From Roseibium algicola (GTDB lineage: Bacteria; Pseudomonadota; Alphaproteobacteria; Rhizobiales; Stappiaceae), in assembly GCF_001999245.1 (NCBI RefSeq), contig NZ_CP019630.1, positions 1,364,001-1,428,000 of the forward strand: a stretch of DNA of 64,000 nucleotides, read 5' to 3'. Within the stretch, counting starts at the first letter, position 1. Each line of letters starts with the position of its first letter. A program made the position numbers and the translations under genes. The notes under the pieces are model-generated. The model had not been told where the DNA came from. It made no database searches and worked only from the letters and a program-made list of their open reading frames with translations. Below are positions 45,655-54,960 of the stretch, one piece after another.

Positions 45655-46929
45655 TCCGGCAACCGCGCCGTCGAGGTGCTCTCGTTCCGGATGTGCGGCG
45701 TGCAACTGGAGTCTGCGCAGCCCCAGCCAGACGAGCATCACCGGCAGGACGGGTGCGATCGGCATGCCGAGCCAGATCGCAAACGGGCTGGTGGATGCAG
45801 ACAGGCCGATGATGATGAAGAGCGCTACTTTCTCGTAAGGCAAGAAGCCGTTTCTGAGGCCCTCGCGGATCAGGAAGGCACAAGGGATGATGATCAGCGT
45901 CAGGTCGTAGGAAAGGGCAAAAGGTGTGACCAGCAAGGTGCCGCCGACCAGGACCGGAGCCCGCACCGACATGGCGTCCGTCCGCCGCCAGACACGCCAC
46001 ACGCAAACGGCAGCGGCAAGGGCAAAGACCACCTGCACCATCATCGCCGGCAGATGACCGAGCCCCAGCACCCTGCCTGCACCGTAAACCGAAATCATCT
46101 TGACCCATTCCACGCCGCCCAGCTCCATCATGGCGGAGGCAACCGGCGCCTGAATCCAGAAGGCCTGCCAGGTGCCAAAGCCGAGTACCGCAACGCCGAG
46201 CGCGGCGAACACCAGCGTCGAGACGGATGCACTCAGGAAGGTTCGCCAATTGAAGCTGGCAACAAGGGCCAGCGGAATCAGGATGCCCAACTGCGGCTTG
46301 ATGGTCAAAAGACCCAGCGCGATGCCCGCCCACACCATCTGCCGCCGTTCGATCCCGACAAGAAAGAAACCGTAGAGCGCTGCGGTCAACGCTGCATTCT
46401 GGCCATGGAAGGCGTTGTTCGCGCAGGCTGGAACGAGGATCAGACAGGCGGCCAGCAGCCAATTGCCCGCAATCAGGCGGCAGGCCAGACACAACAGACC
46501 CGTGGTGATCCCGATAAAGACGGCAAACGCAATCTTGTAGGGTAGAAGCGCAAACGGCATCTGCAACATCTGGAACGTGGGCGGATAGAAGAAACCGAAG
46601 ACGGTGTCTGATCCGGTGTACTGCTGCTGGAGGGCGGAAAACGCAGCGGGACTGTATGCCACTTCCGGCGTTCCGTTGAGAGCCTGGCCCCCTGCCATCC
46701 AGAAGCTGAGGTAATCCATCAGCAACGTGCCGTTGGGCGCGCCATAAGTATTGGGCACCACCAGCATCCACAACAGGCCCAGCGTGAAACCGATCGCCGA
46801 ACACAGACATGCAAAGCCGATCCGGTCCCAGCTCAGCCAGTCGCCCGTCACGACACCGCGAGACCAGAGACTTGCCTTGTCTACGCCCGCCTGCGACCCA
46901 TTTGCCGCCTGTTTCACCTGATTGGCCAT
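45646..46929 (-). CDS. GT87-family (DUF2029) membrane glycosyltransferase
   Basis: The 427-residue polytopic protein has about ten helices. After the first helix the periplasmic loop has MDYLSFWMAGGQALNG and AAFSALQQQY, the GT87 signature with its catalytic Asp. GFFYPPTFQMLQMPFALLP and LLTIKPQLGILIPLAL follow. These GT-C enzymes use polyprenyl-phosphate sugars to glycosylate lipids or polysaccharides outside the inner membrane, with mannosyl or arabinosyl transfer known in actinobacteria. Its substrate here is unknown. No polysaccharide cluster surrounds it. Confidence 0.85.
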   Translation of the reverse strand: MANQVKQAANGSQAGVDKASLWSRGVVTGDWLSWDRIGFACLCSAIGFTLGLLWMLVVPNTYGAPNGTLLMDYLSFWMAGGQALNGTPEVAYSPAAFSALQQQYTGSDTVFGFFYPPTFQMLQMPFALLPYKIAFAVFIGITTGLLCLACRLIAGNWLLAACLILVPACANNAFHGQNAALTAALYGFFLVGIERRQMVWAGIALGLLTIKPQLGILIPLALVASFNWRTFLSASVSTLVFAALGVAVLGFGTWQAFWIQAPVASAMMELGGVEWVKMISVYGAGRVLGLGHLPAMMVQVVFALAAAVCVWRVWRRTDAMSVRAPVLVGGTLLVTPFALSYDLTLIIIPCAFLIREGLRNGFLPYEKVALFIIIGLSASTSPFAIWLGMPIAPVLPVMLVWLGLRRLQLHAAHPEREHLDGAVAGSV

Positions 46930-47309
46930 TTTCTGCCGGTCTGTCCGTCGCTCACCCGTCTCAATCCGGGCCTATCCATGACCGAAAGACATTCATATTC
47001 GGTTACCCGAAGCCGATTTTCGGAAGTTGTACGTTTGCCGGACAGACAAACAACACAGGAATTGCCGGAACATCTTTATTCATCGCCGAAGTGCTGCTAT
47101 GTCCCTTGCCATGCAACACAAGGCTCTCATAGTCGTCGCCAGACCGACGATCGCGATTACGCGAATTACTTGCCCGGCCTTCGGCTGACGCGGCAATGCG
47201 GCGCCAGGGACCGGGACTTCCTGATTTCATGTTGCTGCCCGAAACGGGCCGGCAATCATCCTGACATATGACGCGGGCCCAGGGCCCGAACGACCGGATC
47301 GACGTGACG
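46930..47309. other. Intergenic region between the GT87 gene and ileS
   Basis: About 380 bases between divergent genes. It should hold both promoters and the ileS leader. I see no T-box-like structure (not expected in this class) and no credible small gene. If ileS starts at 47268, the gap is 42 bases shorter. Confidence 0.5.
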
Positions 47310-50270
47310 ATGACCGAGACAGATAAACGCGACTATTCCGAAACGCTGAACCTGCCGCAGACCGAATTCCCGATGCGCGCCGGCCTTCCCAAGAAAGAGC
47401 CGGAAATCCTCGCTCGCTGGGAGCAGATGAACGTCTACAAAAAGCTGCGCGAACAGGGCAAGGGCCGCAACAAGTTCGTGCTGCATGACGGACCTCCCTA
47501 TGCCAACGGCAACATCCATATCGGCCATGCGCTGAACAAGACGCTGAAAGACATCGTCACGCGCTCCATGCAGATGACGGGCTTCGAGAGCAACTACGTT
47601 CCGGGCTGGGACTGCCACGGCCTGCCGATCGAATGGAAGATCGAGGAGCAGTACCGCGCCAAGGGCAAGAACAAGGACGAGGTGCCGATCAACGAATTCC
47701 GCCGCGAGTGCCGCGAATTCGCCGAGCACTGGATCGACGTCCAGCGCAAGGAGTTCAAGCGCCTCGGCATCGAGGGCGACTGGGACAATCCTTACCTGAC
47801 GATGCGCTTCGAGAGCGAAGCCGTGATTGCCCGGGAACTGATGAAGTTCGCAACCTCCGGCCAGCTTTACCGCGGTTCCAAGCCGGTGATGTGGTCGGTG
47901 GTCGAAAAGACCGCGCTTGCCGAAGCCGAGATCGAGTATCAGGACTACCAGTCCGACATGATCTGGGTGAAGTTCCCGGTCGAAAGTGCCGGCGGACGCG
48001 ATGAAGCGGCTGTCGAGGAACTGCTGGACGCTTCGGTCGTGATCTGGACGACCACGCCCTGGACCATCCCGGGCAACCGCGCCATCAGCTATTCCTCGCG
48101 CATCGACTACAGCCTCTACGAGGTTACACAGGACGGACTGCCGGACGACAACTGGGTGCAGAAGGGCGACAAGCTGATCCTGGCGGATGCCCTTGCCGAC
48201 GAAGTGTTCAAGAACGCCCGTATCACCGATTTTGCGCGTGTCCGGTCCGTCAGCAACGACGAGCTGGAAACACTGACCTGTGCTCATCCGCTGGCCGGAC
48301 TCGACCTCGGCGGTTACGAATTCGACGTGCCGCTGCTGGACGGTGACCATGTCACCGACGATGCCGGTACCGGCTTCGTGCACACGGCACCAGGCCACGG
48401 CACGGACGACTTTGAAATCTGGATGACCAAACGGGCCGATCTGGAAGCACGCGGCATCAACACCGCGATCCCCTTCACTGTTGCCGATGACGGCTTCTAC
48501 ACCAAGGATGCCCCTGGCTTCGAAGGTTGCGAAGTCATCACGCACAAGGGCGAGAAGGGCAAGGCCAACAAGGCCGTGATCGAAAAGCTGAAGGAAAGCG
48601 GCAACCTGATCGGCCTCGGCCGGTTGAAGCATTCCTATCCGCATTCCTGGCGTTCCAAGAAGCCGGTGATCTTCCGCAACACGCCGCAGTGGTTCGTCTA
48701 CATGGACAAGCAGCTGTCCGGCGAAGGCGACACGCTGCGCACGCGGGCACTGAACGCCATCGACGAGACACGCTTCGTGCCGGGTGCCGGCCAGAACCGT
48801 CTTCGCTCCATGATCGAGAACCGGCCGGACTGGGTCCTGTCGCGCCAGCGCGCCTGGGGTGTGCCGATCACCGTGTTCATCCACAAGGAAACTTCTGAAG
48901 TCCTGAAGGACGAAAACGTCAACAAGCGCATCTTCGATGCCTTCGTGGCGGAGGGTGCCGACGCCTGGTTTGCGGATGGCGCCAAGGAGCGTTTCCTGGG
49001 CAACGACTACAAGGCAGACGAGTGGGACATGGTCCGTGACATCCTGGATGTCTGGTTCGACAGTGGGTCCACACATGCGTTCGTTCTGGAACAGCGCGAA
49101 GATCTCGCCCCCAAGCGCAAGACCGACGGCGGCAAGGACTATGTCCTTTACCTTGAAGGCTCCGACCAGCATCGCGGCTGGTTCCATTCCTCACTGCTGG
49201 AAAGCTGCGGCACACGCGGTCATGCACCTTACGACGCCGTTCTGACACATGGCTTCACCATGGCAGAAGACGGCCGCAAGATGTCAAAGTCTCTCGGCAA
49301 CCAGGTGTTCCCGCAGGACGTCATCAAGCAGTACGGCGCCGACATCCTGCGCCTGTGGGTGGCCTCCACCGACTATTGGGAAGACCAGCGCCTCGGGCCG
49401 GAGATCATCAAGACCAGCGTCGACAGCTACCGGAAGCTGCGCAATACGCTGCGCTGGATGCTGGGCTCACTTGGCCATGCCACCGGCGAAGAAGTCGCGC
49501 TGGCCGACATGCCTGAGCTGGAGCGGCTGATGCTGCACAGGCTGGTCGAACTCGACAAGATGATCCGTGAAGCCTACTGGGAGTTCGACTACAAGAAGGT
49601 CTTCCACCAGTTGTTCACTTTCATGACGGTGGAACTGTCGGCCTTCTATTTCGACATTCGCAAGGACGCGCTTTATTGCGATGCGGCTTCGTCCGTGCGC
49701 CGCAAGTCGTCGCTTTTCGTGATCGAGAAGCTGTTCGATTGCCTGGTGACCTGGCTCGCACCGATGATGCCGTTCACCATGGACGAAACCTGGACCTCCC
49801 GTTACGGCGAGGATGCCTGCGTTCACCTGGAGCAGTTCCCGACTGTTCCGGCCGAATGGCGTGACGATGCGCTTGCCGCCAAGTGGGCGAAGATCAAGAC
49901 GGTTCGCCGCGTGATCACCGGCGCGCTGGAAATCGAGCGCCGTGAAAAGCGGATCGGCTCCTCGCTGGAAGCTCACCCGGTCGTGCATGTCACCGATGCG
50001 GAACTGATGGACGCGCTCAAGGGCAAGGACATGGCGGACATCGCCATCACCAGCCAGTTGACGCTCAGCAGCGAACCGGCACCGGAAGGCGCGTTCACGC
50101 TCGGCGACACCAAGGGTGTGGCTGTCGTGCCCGGCCTTGCCGAGGGTACCAAATGCGCCCGCTCGTGGAAGATCCTGCCGGAAGTCGGCTCCGATCCGGA
50201 TTATCCGGATGTGACCCTGCGCGATGCTGCCGCCCTGCGTGAATGGGACGCTGCCCATGCCGCAGCCTGA
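47310..50270 (+). CDS. ileS: Isoleucine--tRNA ligase
   Basis: This class I synthetase charges tRNA-Ile and edits valine. I start at [20 protein letters not shown] (47310), matching the family; an upstream in-frame ATG at 47268 would add 14 residues. The HIGH motif is in [16 protein letters not shown], the CP1 editing domain has [13 protein letters not shown] and [16 protein letters not shown], and [10 protein letters not shown] is the second signature. A C-terminal anticodon-binding domain ends near VTLRDAAAL. The protein is 986 residues. It lies 21 bp upstream of lspA. Confidence 0.97.
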   Translation: MTETDKRDYSETLNLPQTEFPMRAGLPKKEPEILARWEQMNVYKKLREQGKGRNKFVLHDGPPYANGNIHIGHALNKTLKDIVTRSMQMTGFESNYVPGWDCHGLPIEWKIEEQYRAKGKNKDEVPINEFRRECREFAEHWIDVQRKEFKRLGIEGDWDNPYLTMRFESEAVIARELMKFATSGQLYRGSKPVMWSVVEKTALAEAEIEYQDYQSDMIWVKFPVESAGGRDEAAVEELLDASVVIWTTTPWTIPGNRAISYSSRIDYSLYEVTQDGLPDDNWVQKGDKLILADALADEVFKNARITDFARVRSVSNDELETLTCAHPLAGLDLGGYEFDVPLLDGDHVTDDAGTGFVHTAPGHGTDDFEIWMTKRADLEARGINTAIPFTVADDGFYTKDAPGFEGCEVITHKGEKGKANKAVIEKLKESGNLIGLGRLKHSYPHSWRSKKPVIFRNTPQWFVYMDKQLSGEGDTLRTRALNAIDETRFVPGAGQNRLRSMIENRPDWVLSRQRAWGVPITVFIHKETSEVLKDENVNKRIFDAFVAEGADAWFADGAKERFLGNDYKADEWDMVRDILDVWFDSGSTHAFVLEQREDLAPKRKTDGGKDYVLYLEGSDQHRGWFHSSLLESCGTRGHAPYDAVLTHGFTMAEDGRKMSKSLGNQVFPQDVIKQYGADILRLWVASTDYWEDQRLGPEIIKTSVDSYRKLRNTLRWMLGSLGHATGEEVALADMPELERLMLHRLVELDKMIREAYWEFDYKKVFHQLFTFMTVELSAFYFDIRKDALYCDAASSVRRKSSLFVIEKLFDCLVTWLAPMMPFTMDETWTSRYGEDACVHLEQFPTVPAEWRDDALAAKWAKIKTVRRVITGALEIERREKRIGSSLEAHPVVHVTDAELMDALKGKDMADIAITSQLTLSSEPAPEGAFTLGDTKGVAVVPGLAEGTKCARSWKILPEVGSDPDYPDVTLRDAAALREWDAAHAAA

Positions 50271-50291
50271 GCGGCAGGGTTCCCGGTCACG

Positions 50292-50825
50292 ATGACGCAA
50301 CAGGATTCATCTTCCAACAATACGAAACGGCCCCTTCTCTGGGGCCGTTTCAGCACCTTTGTGCTTCTGATCGCGCTTGTCGGCGTTGTCATCGACCAGG
50401 GCAGCAAGCTCTGGCTGGTTTACGGCTTTGATCTTGCCCGCAACGGGCCGGTCGACCTTTTGCCGGTTCTCGAGATCGTTGTGGTCTGGAACCGGGGTAT
50501 TTCCTATGGCCTGTTCCAGCAGAACAGCGACCTGGGCCGCTGGCTTCTGGCCGGTGTGACGATTGCAGTCACGATTGGCCTGTGGGTCTGGTCGGCGCGT
50601 TGCCAGTCACGCCTGGTTGCCCTTGCCCTGGCGCTGGTCATTGGCGGGGCGATCGGAAACGGGATCGACAGACTGACCTATGGCGCCGTCGTCGACTTCG
50701 TCCATTTCCACGTCGGCACGTTCTCCTGGTACGTGTTCAACCTGGCAGATGTGTGGATCGTTGCGGGCGTCGTCGGTCTCCTGTATGACAGTTTCCGAGA
50801 TGGTCCTAATTCAGCCGCAAAATAA
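50292..50825 (+). CDS. lspA: Lipoprotein signal peptidase (signal peptidase II)
   Basis: LspA cleaves the signal peptide of diacylated prolipoproteins in the inner membrane. The 177-residue protein has four helices. The N-terminal DQGSKLWL motif, central NRGISYGLFQQ and GNGIDRLTYGAVVDF are present. The two catalytic aspartates are in VVDF (Asp135) and FNLADVW (Asp153). It follows ileS by 21 bp, a frequent pairing, and precedes a lipoprotein gene that is itself a probable substrate. Confidence 0.96.
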   Translation: MTQQDSSSNNTKRPLLWGRFSTFVLLIALVGVVIDQGSKLWLVYGFDLARNGPVDLLPVLEIVVVWNRGISYGLFQQNSDLGRWLLAGVTIAVTIGLWVWSARCQSRLVALALALVIGGAIGNGIDRLTYGAVVDFVHFHVGTFSWYVFNLADVWIVAGVVGLLYDSFRDGPNSAAK

Positions 50826-50903
50826 TGGTTTAGGCTGGACAACGACTGATCGCGGGCGGAGTGCTGCCGGCTGTTTTTTATGAGAAATCGAGGGGTCTGC
50901 GCA

Positions 50904-51611
50904 GTGCGGACGTTAGTTGGGTTTGTAAAGAATTCTGCAGTGCTGGTGCTTTTGGCCGGTTTGGCCGCATGCCAGGCAGCGGATGGCACGAGCCAGGCAC
51001 CGGATGTCGCCCTTGTCGACACCGTGATGAAAGGCCTTGGCGCCGTCGATCCGAATGAAAAGCAGATCGAGTACAAACCTCGCGGACCGCTGGCCATGCC
51101 CGCAGAGCCGACGAACCTTCCCGAACCGGAAACCAATGTTGCCGGTGTGAACGATCAGAACTGGCCGAAGCAGCGTGAAAACGAACAGCTGACCGAGCTG
51201 AAGCAGCTTTATGCCAGCTCCGGCAAGACCGGCAGCATGAACAGCGAAGCGCTGACCCCGGAACAGATGCGCGGCTTCAAGATTACCGGTGTTACCGGTC
51301 AGAATCGCGATCTCGACGCAGAGCGCCGCTTCAACGAGATCACCGAAGGCGGCAAGCTGACACGTGAAGAGCAGCGGGCCGAATGGGAGCGCCTGCAGCA
51401 GTTGCGGTCCCAGCAGGCAGGTATCGAGCAGAACGGCCTGTCCGCACGCCGCTACCTGACCGATCCGCCCACCGGCTACAGCACGCCTTCTCCGGATGCA
51501 CCGATGCCGGAAGTGGTGAAGAAAAAGCGCAAGCCGACGAATTACGACGAGTACGACTCCAAGCCGCTCGATCCGCGTTGCCTGGAAGGCGACCAGAACT
51601 TCTGTAACTGA
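50904..51611 (+). CDS. Hypothetical lipoprotein
   Basis: I start at the GTG at 50904, behind GAGGGG with an eight-base spacer; an ATG at 50880 would add eight residues but lacks a spaced site. The signal peptide VRTLVGFVKNSAVLVLLAGL ends in the lipobox LAAC, so the protein is lipid-anchored. The mature ~210 residues are charged and proline-rich, with a helical centre (REEQRAEWERLQQLRSQQAG), a Lys-rich stretch and two late cysteines (RCLEGDQNFCN). I know no function. It probably shares the ileS-lspA transcript and ends in a strong terminator. Confidence 0.8.
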   Translation: MRTLVGFVKNSAVLVLLAGLAACQAADGTSQAPDVALVDTVMKGLGAVDPNEKQIEYKPRGPLAMPAEPTNLPEPETNVAGVNDQNWPKQRENEQLTELKQLYASSGKTGSMNSEALTPEQMRGFKITGVTGQNRDLDAERRFNEITEGGKLTREEQRAEWERLQQLRSQQAGIEQNGLSARRYLTDPPTGYSTPSPDAPMPEVVKKKRKPTNYDEYDSKPLDPRCLEGDQNFCN

Positions 51612-51666
51612 TCTCTTCAGTGACCGGACTTCAGGGTCCGAAAGGCAGATGACAAAATTGTAACGG

Positions 51667-51717
51667 GACCTCCGGACCGCACCTCCTATATGGAGGATAG
51701 GTCCGGAGGTCTTTTTT
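51667..51717 (+). terminator. Large nested rho-independent terminator
   Basis: An outer 12-bp stem GACCTCCGGACC / GGTCCGGAGGTC encloses a smaller CCTCC-TATAT-GGAGG hairpin and is followed by six T residues. It ends the ileS-lspA-lipoprotein unit. Confidence 0.9.
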
Positions 51718-51807
51718 GTTGGCCACCATGAAATTGCCCGGCTTTGCGCTTTTCCCGCAACTGGTTGAAGCGCATGCTGTTCGAACGACAAAGAACGGGA
51801 GTTGCAC

Positions 51808-53283
51808 GTGAACCCATCGTCCTCGAAGCACGACAAGACATCCCCCGTAAGGCGGTTGAAGCGCTCCATCGGCCTTGTGCTGATGCCTGCGCTCCTGCTG
51901 GGCGGCGGCATGGCCCTTGTGCCGGGAAGTGCCTTTTCCGCGCCGGCAACGGCAGGGAACCTGATGATTGCGCCGAACCTTGAAAGCTTCACGCTGGATA
52001 ACGGTTTGCAGGTCGTGGTCATCCCGGACCGCCGGGCGCCGGTTGTCACCCACATGATCTGGTACAAGGTCGGTTCCGCCGATGAACCGGAAGGTCAGTC
52101 TGGTGTTGCGCATTTTCTCGAACATTTGATGTTCAAGGGTACTCACGACCATCCCAACGGAGAATTCTCCAAGATGGTTGCCGATCGTGGTGGCCAGGAA
52201 AACGCCTTCACCAGCACCGACTACACTGCCTATTTCCAGAAAGTCGCCAAGCAGCATCTGCCGCTCATGATGAAGCTGGAAGCCGACCGGATGGAGAACC
52301 TGGTTCTGAGCAACGAAGTCGTGACGCCGGAACGGGACGTGGTTCTGGAAGAGCGGCGCATGCGGGTCGACAGTGAACCCGGTTCCCGGCTGCAGGAGGC
52401 GCTGAATTCCATTACCTTCGTCAACCACCCCTACGGCTCACCCGTCATCGGCTGGCAGAGCGAAATCGAAGCGCTCAACAAGGAAGCTGCGATCGCCTTC
52501 TACGACCGGTTCTACACGCCCAACAACGCGGTGGTGGTAATTGCCGGAGATGTGGACGTTGATGCGGTTCGCAAGCTTGCGCAGGAAACCTACGGCAAGG
52601 TTGCCCGGCGCGCAGAGCCTGGAGAACGCCTCCGGCCGGCCGAACCGCCGCTTGCGGGTGAAAGACGCATTGCCGTTTCCGATCCGCGGGTGCGCCAGGA
52701 GTCCCTGTCGCAAATATGGATCGTGCCGAGCCAGACCACCGGCGAAGGCCGCACGCCCGAGGCGCTGGACATACTATCGTATATTCTGGGCGAAGGGCCC
52801 TCCAGCCGCCTGCACAAGGCACTGGTTCTCGACCAGGAAGCCGCCCTCAGCGCCGGCGCCTATTATCAGGGCAGCGCCCTTGATAACGGCCGCTTCGGTC
52901 TCTACGCCGTGCCGCGCCCCGGTTACACGCTGGAAGACATGGAACGGCTGATAGCGACCGAACTTCAGAAACTGCTCGAGACCGGCGTCACGGAAGAAGA
53001 AGTCGAACGCGCCCGAAACAGCATGGTCGCCAGCGCGATCTACGCCCAGGACAGCCAATCCGGCCTGGCACGCCTTTTCGGCGGTGCCCTGACAACTGGG
53101 CAAACGATCGAAAACGTCCAGACCTGGCCTTCGCAGGTACAGGCTGTCACCCCTGAAGATGTCCTGGATGCGGCCCGCACCTATCTCGCCGGCCTCCCCG
53201 TGGTCGGAGAGTTGCGCATGGAACCGCCCGTCGTGCCCGATGCCGCCCAATCCGATGCGCCCCAGACGAAGGACAAGTCCTGA
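51808..53283 (+). CDS. M16-family zinc metallopeptidase (catalytic partner)
   Basis: This 491-residue protein starts at a GTG at 51808 six bases after GGGAG. A signal peptide (about residues 15-45, ending near AFSAPA) sends it to the periplasm. The inverted zinc motif HFLEHLMF (HxxEH) with upstream VGSADEPEGQSGVA makes it a catalytic M16 domain. The downstream third ligand Glu lies in ERDVVLEERRM. The second gene, 2 bp away, encodes a related protein without the zinc motif, so the two likely form an M16B-type heterodimer that degrades peptides. Confidence 0.92.
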   Translation: MNPSSSKHDKTSPVRRLKRSIGLVLMPALLLGGGMALVPGSAFSAPATAGNLMIAPNLESFTLDNGLQVVVIPDRRAPVVTHMIWYKVGSADEPEGQSGVAHFLEHLMFKGTHDHPNGEFSKMVADRGGQENAFTSTDYTAYFQKVAKQHLPLMMKLEADRMENLVLSNEVVTPERDVVLEERRMRVDSEPGSRLQEALNSITFVNHPYGSPVIGWQSEIEALNKEAAIAFYDRFYTPNNAVVVIAGDVDVDAVRKLAQETYGKVARRAEPGERLRPAEPPLAGERRIAVSDPRVRQESLSQIWIVPSQTTGEGRTPEALDILSYILGEGPSSRLHKALVLDQEAALSAGAYYQGSALDNGRFGLYAVPRPGYTLEDMERLIATELQKLLETGVTEEEVERARNSMVASAIYAQDSQSGLARLFGGALTTGQTIENVQTWPSQVQAVTPEDVLDAARTYLAGLPVVGELRMEPPVVPDAAQSDAPQTKDKS

Positions 53284-53285
53284 TC

Positions 53286-54614
53286 ATGGCACACACCCTC
53301 TTCTCCCTGCGCGGTCCGGTCTCCGCCCTCGCTTTGTCGCTTGTCGCCCTGCTTGGCCTGATGAGGCTGGCGCAGGCCGTCGAGATCCAGGAAGTCACCA
53401 GCCCCAAAGGCATCACAGCCTGGCTGGTAGAAGACCATACCGTGCCTATCATTGCGCTCGATTTTTCCTTCGATGGCGGCTCCGCGCAGGACCCTGTCGG
53501 AAAGGAAGGCCTGACGCGCCTGCTCGCAGCGACTCTGGACGAAGGCGCGGGTGAAATGGATTCCGAGACCTTCCAGGCCAAGCTGGAAGAACTTGCCATC
53601 AGCATCAACTTCAGCACCGGCAAGGACCGGTTCTACGGCAGCTTGCGGACCCTGACGCCGACCCTTGACGAGGCCAGTGACCTTCTGGCCCTCGCCGTGA
53701 ACGAGCCGCGCTTCGACGAAGCCCCGGTGGAGCGGATGAAGGCCCAGCTGTCGCAAAGGGCGAGACGCAACGAAAGCGATCCGGATGCGATTGCCGGAAG
53801 AGCCCTTGCCGAAGCTATGTTCGGTGATCACCCCTACGCCCGGCCAACGCTTGGCACCGCCGAAACACTGGCCGGCCTGAACGCGGATGACCTTGCAAAC
53901 CAGAAGGGCAAGCTTCTCGCCCGCAAGGGGCTGATCATCGGTGTCGTCGGTGCGATCGATGCTGAAACCCTCGCCGGAATTCTCGATAAGGTCTTTGCTC
54001 CTCTGCAGGAGGAAGGACAGCTGGTGCAGATTGCCGATTTCGAACCGGAGTTCGGAACCGGGGTAAACCAGCAGCTGGCGGTACCGCAAACCACGATCCT
54101 GCTCGGTCTTCCCGGACTGACACGTGACGATCCGGACTATCAGGCCGCCTTTGTGATGAACCACATTCTGGGTGGCGGCACCTTCACCTCCTGGATGTAT
54201 GAAGAAGTGCGGGAAAAGCGCGGGCTTTCCTATGGCGCCGGCACATCTCTTTCTCCTTACGCACACACGGGTCTTCTGATCGCCAATGCAGCGACCAAGG
54301 CGGACCGGGCGGACGAGACGGTGAAGATCATGTTGGAACAGATCAGTCGCATGGCCGAGACCGGACCGAGCGAAGACGAATTGCAGTCTGCCAAACAGTA
54401 TCTGACCGGCTCTTACCCTCTGCGCTTCGACAGTTCCGGCAAGATTGCCCGGCAGTTGGTCGCTCTGCAGAATGCGGAACTGGGGATCGACTATTTCGAC
54501 CGCCGCAACAGCGAGATCGAGGCTATTTCACTGGACGACGTCAAACGGGTGGCCAAGCGCCTGCTGGCCGACAAGGCTCCGACAGTAGTGACCGTCGGCC
54601 CGAAGCAGGGGTAA
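53286..54614 (+). CDS. M16-family protein lacking the zinc motif (non-catalytic partner)
   Basis: The 442-residue protein has a signal peptide ending near LAQAV. The position of HxxEH is occupied by GLTRLLAATLDEGAG, so no zinc site is present. The conserved Arg/Tyr pair of the substrate-binding half is kept in EEVREKRGLSYGAG, together with LGGGTFTSWMYEEV. This is the complementary half expected of two-gene M16B peptidases. Only 2 bp separate it from the catalytic gene, and a terminator follows. Confidence 0.9.
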   Translation: MAHTLFSLRGPVSALALSLVALLGLMRLAQAVEIQEVTSPKGITAWLVEDHTVPIIALDFSFDGGSAQDPVGKEGLTRLLAATLDEGAGEMDSETFQAKLEELAISINFSTGKDRFYGSLRTLTPTLDEASDLLALAVNEPRFDEAPVERMKAQLSQRARRNESDPDAIAGRALAEAMFGDHPYARPTLGTAETLAGLNADDLANQKGKLLARKGLIIGVVGAIDAETLAGILDKVFAPLQEEGQLVQIADFEPEFGTGVNQQLAVPQTTILLGLPGLTRDDPDYQAAFVMNHILGGGTFTSWMYEEVREKRGLSYGAGTSLSPYAHTGLLIANAATKADRADETVKIMLEQISRMAETGPSEDELQSAKQYLTGSYPLRFDSSGKIARQLVALQNAELGIDYFDRRNSEIEAISLDDVKRVAKRLLADKAPTVVTVGPKQG

Positions 54615-54647
54615 ACCCCAAACCGACAACGACACTGCCTCAATGAC

Positions 54648-54677
54648 AAACGCCCCGGCTCAAACCGGGGCGTTTTT
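54648..54677 (+). terminator. Terminator of the M16 peptidase operon
   Basis: The stem AACGCCCCGG / CCGGGGCGTT with loop CTCAAA is followed by a T run, 34 bp after the stop of the second M16 gene. Confidence 0.88.
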
Positions 54678-54960
54678 GATTTTGCCTGCGAGACTGAAGT
54701 GCGATCATCACTGTTCGAGCCTGGGACCAGCCTTCAAGGCAGAAAACGTGCATTCGAGACAGGCATTGCGATCCGCTTGTCCGGAGTGACACAGGGGGCT
54801 CCAGGCCGGCACTCGAATAAGGCGAGCGGGAAAAACCCTTAAGCCGCCTGCTTTTGCCATATGGCGGCAGACCACTGTCATGGGCTGCTCCGCCGGCTCA
54901 CGGCGGCTGAAATGTCGAAGCAGATTATCGTTTCGGGAACGCGGAAGCGCCTTGCGCGGA
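54678..54960. other. Gap between the M16 operon and the TipF-like gene
   Basis: The whole gap from 54615 is about 346 bases, including the terminator. The rest is GC-rich and lies between convergent genes, so no promoter is needed. A minus-strand cysteine/arginine-rich frame across 54708-55109 is a frame-shifted shadow and is not called. Confidence 0.45.

Noticed and set aside
47256..49187. 643-codon minus-strand open frame opposite ileS
   Set aside because: Shadow of ileS. The translation shows no domain and no ribosome binding site.
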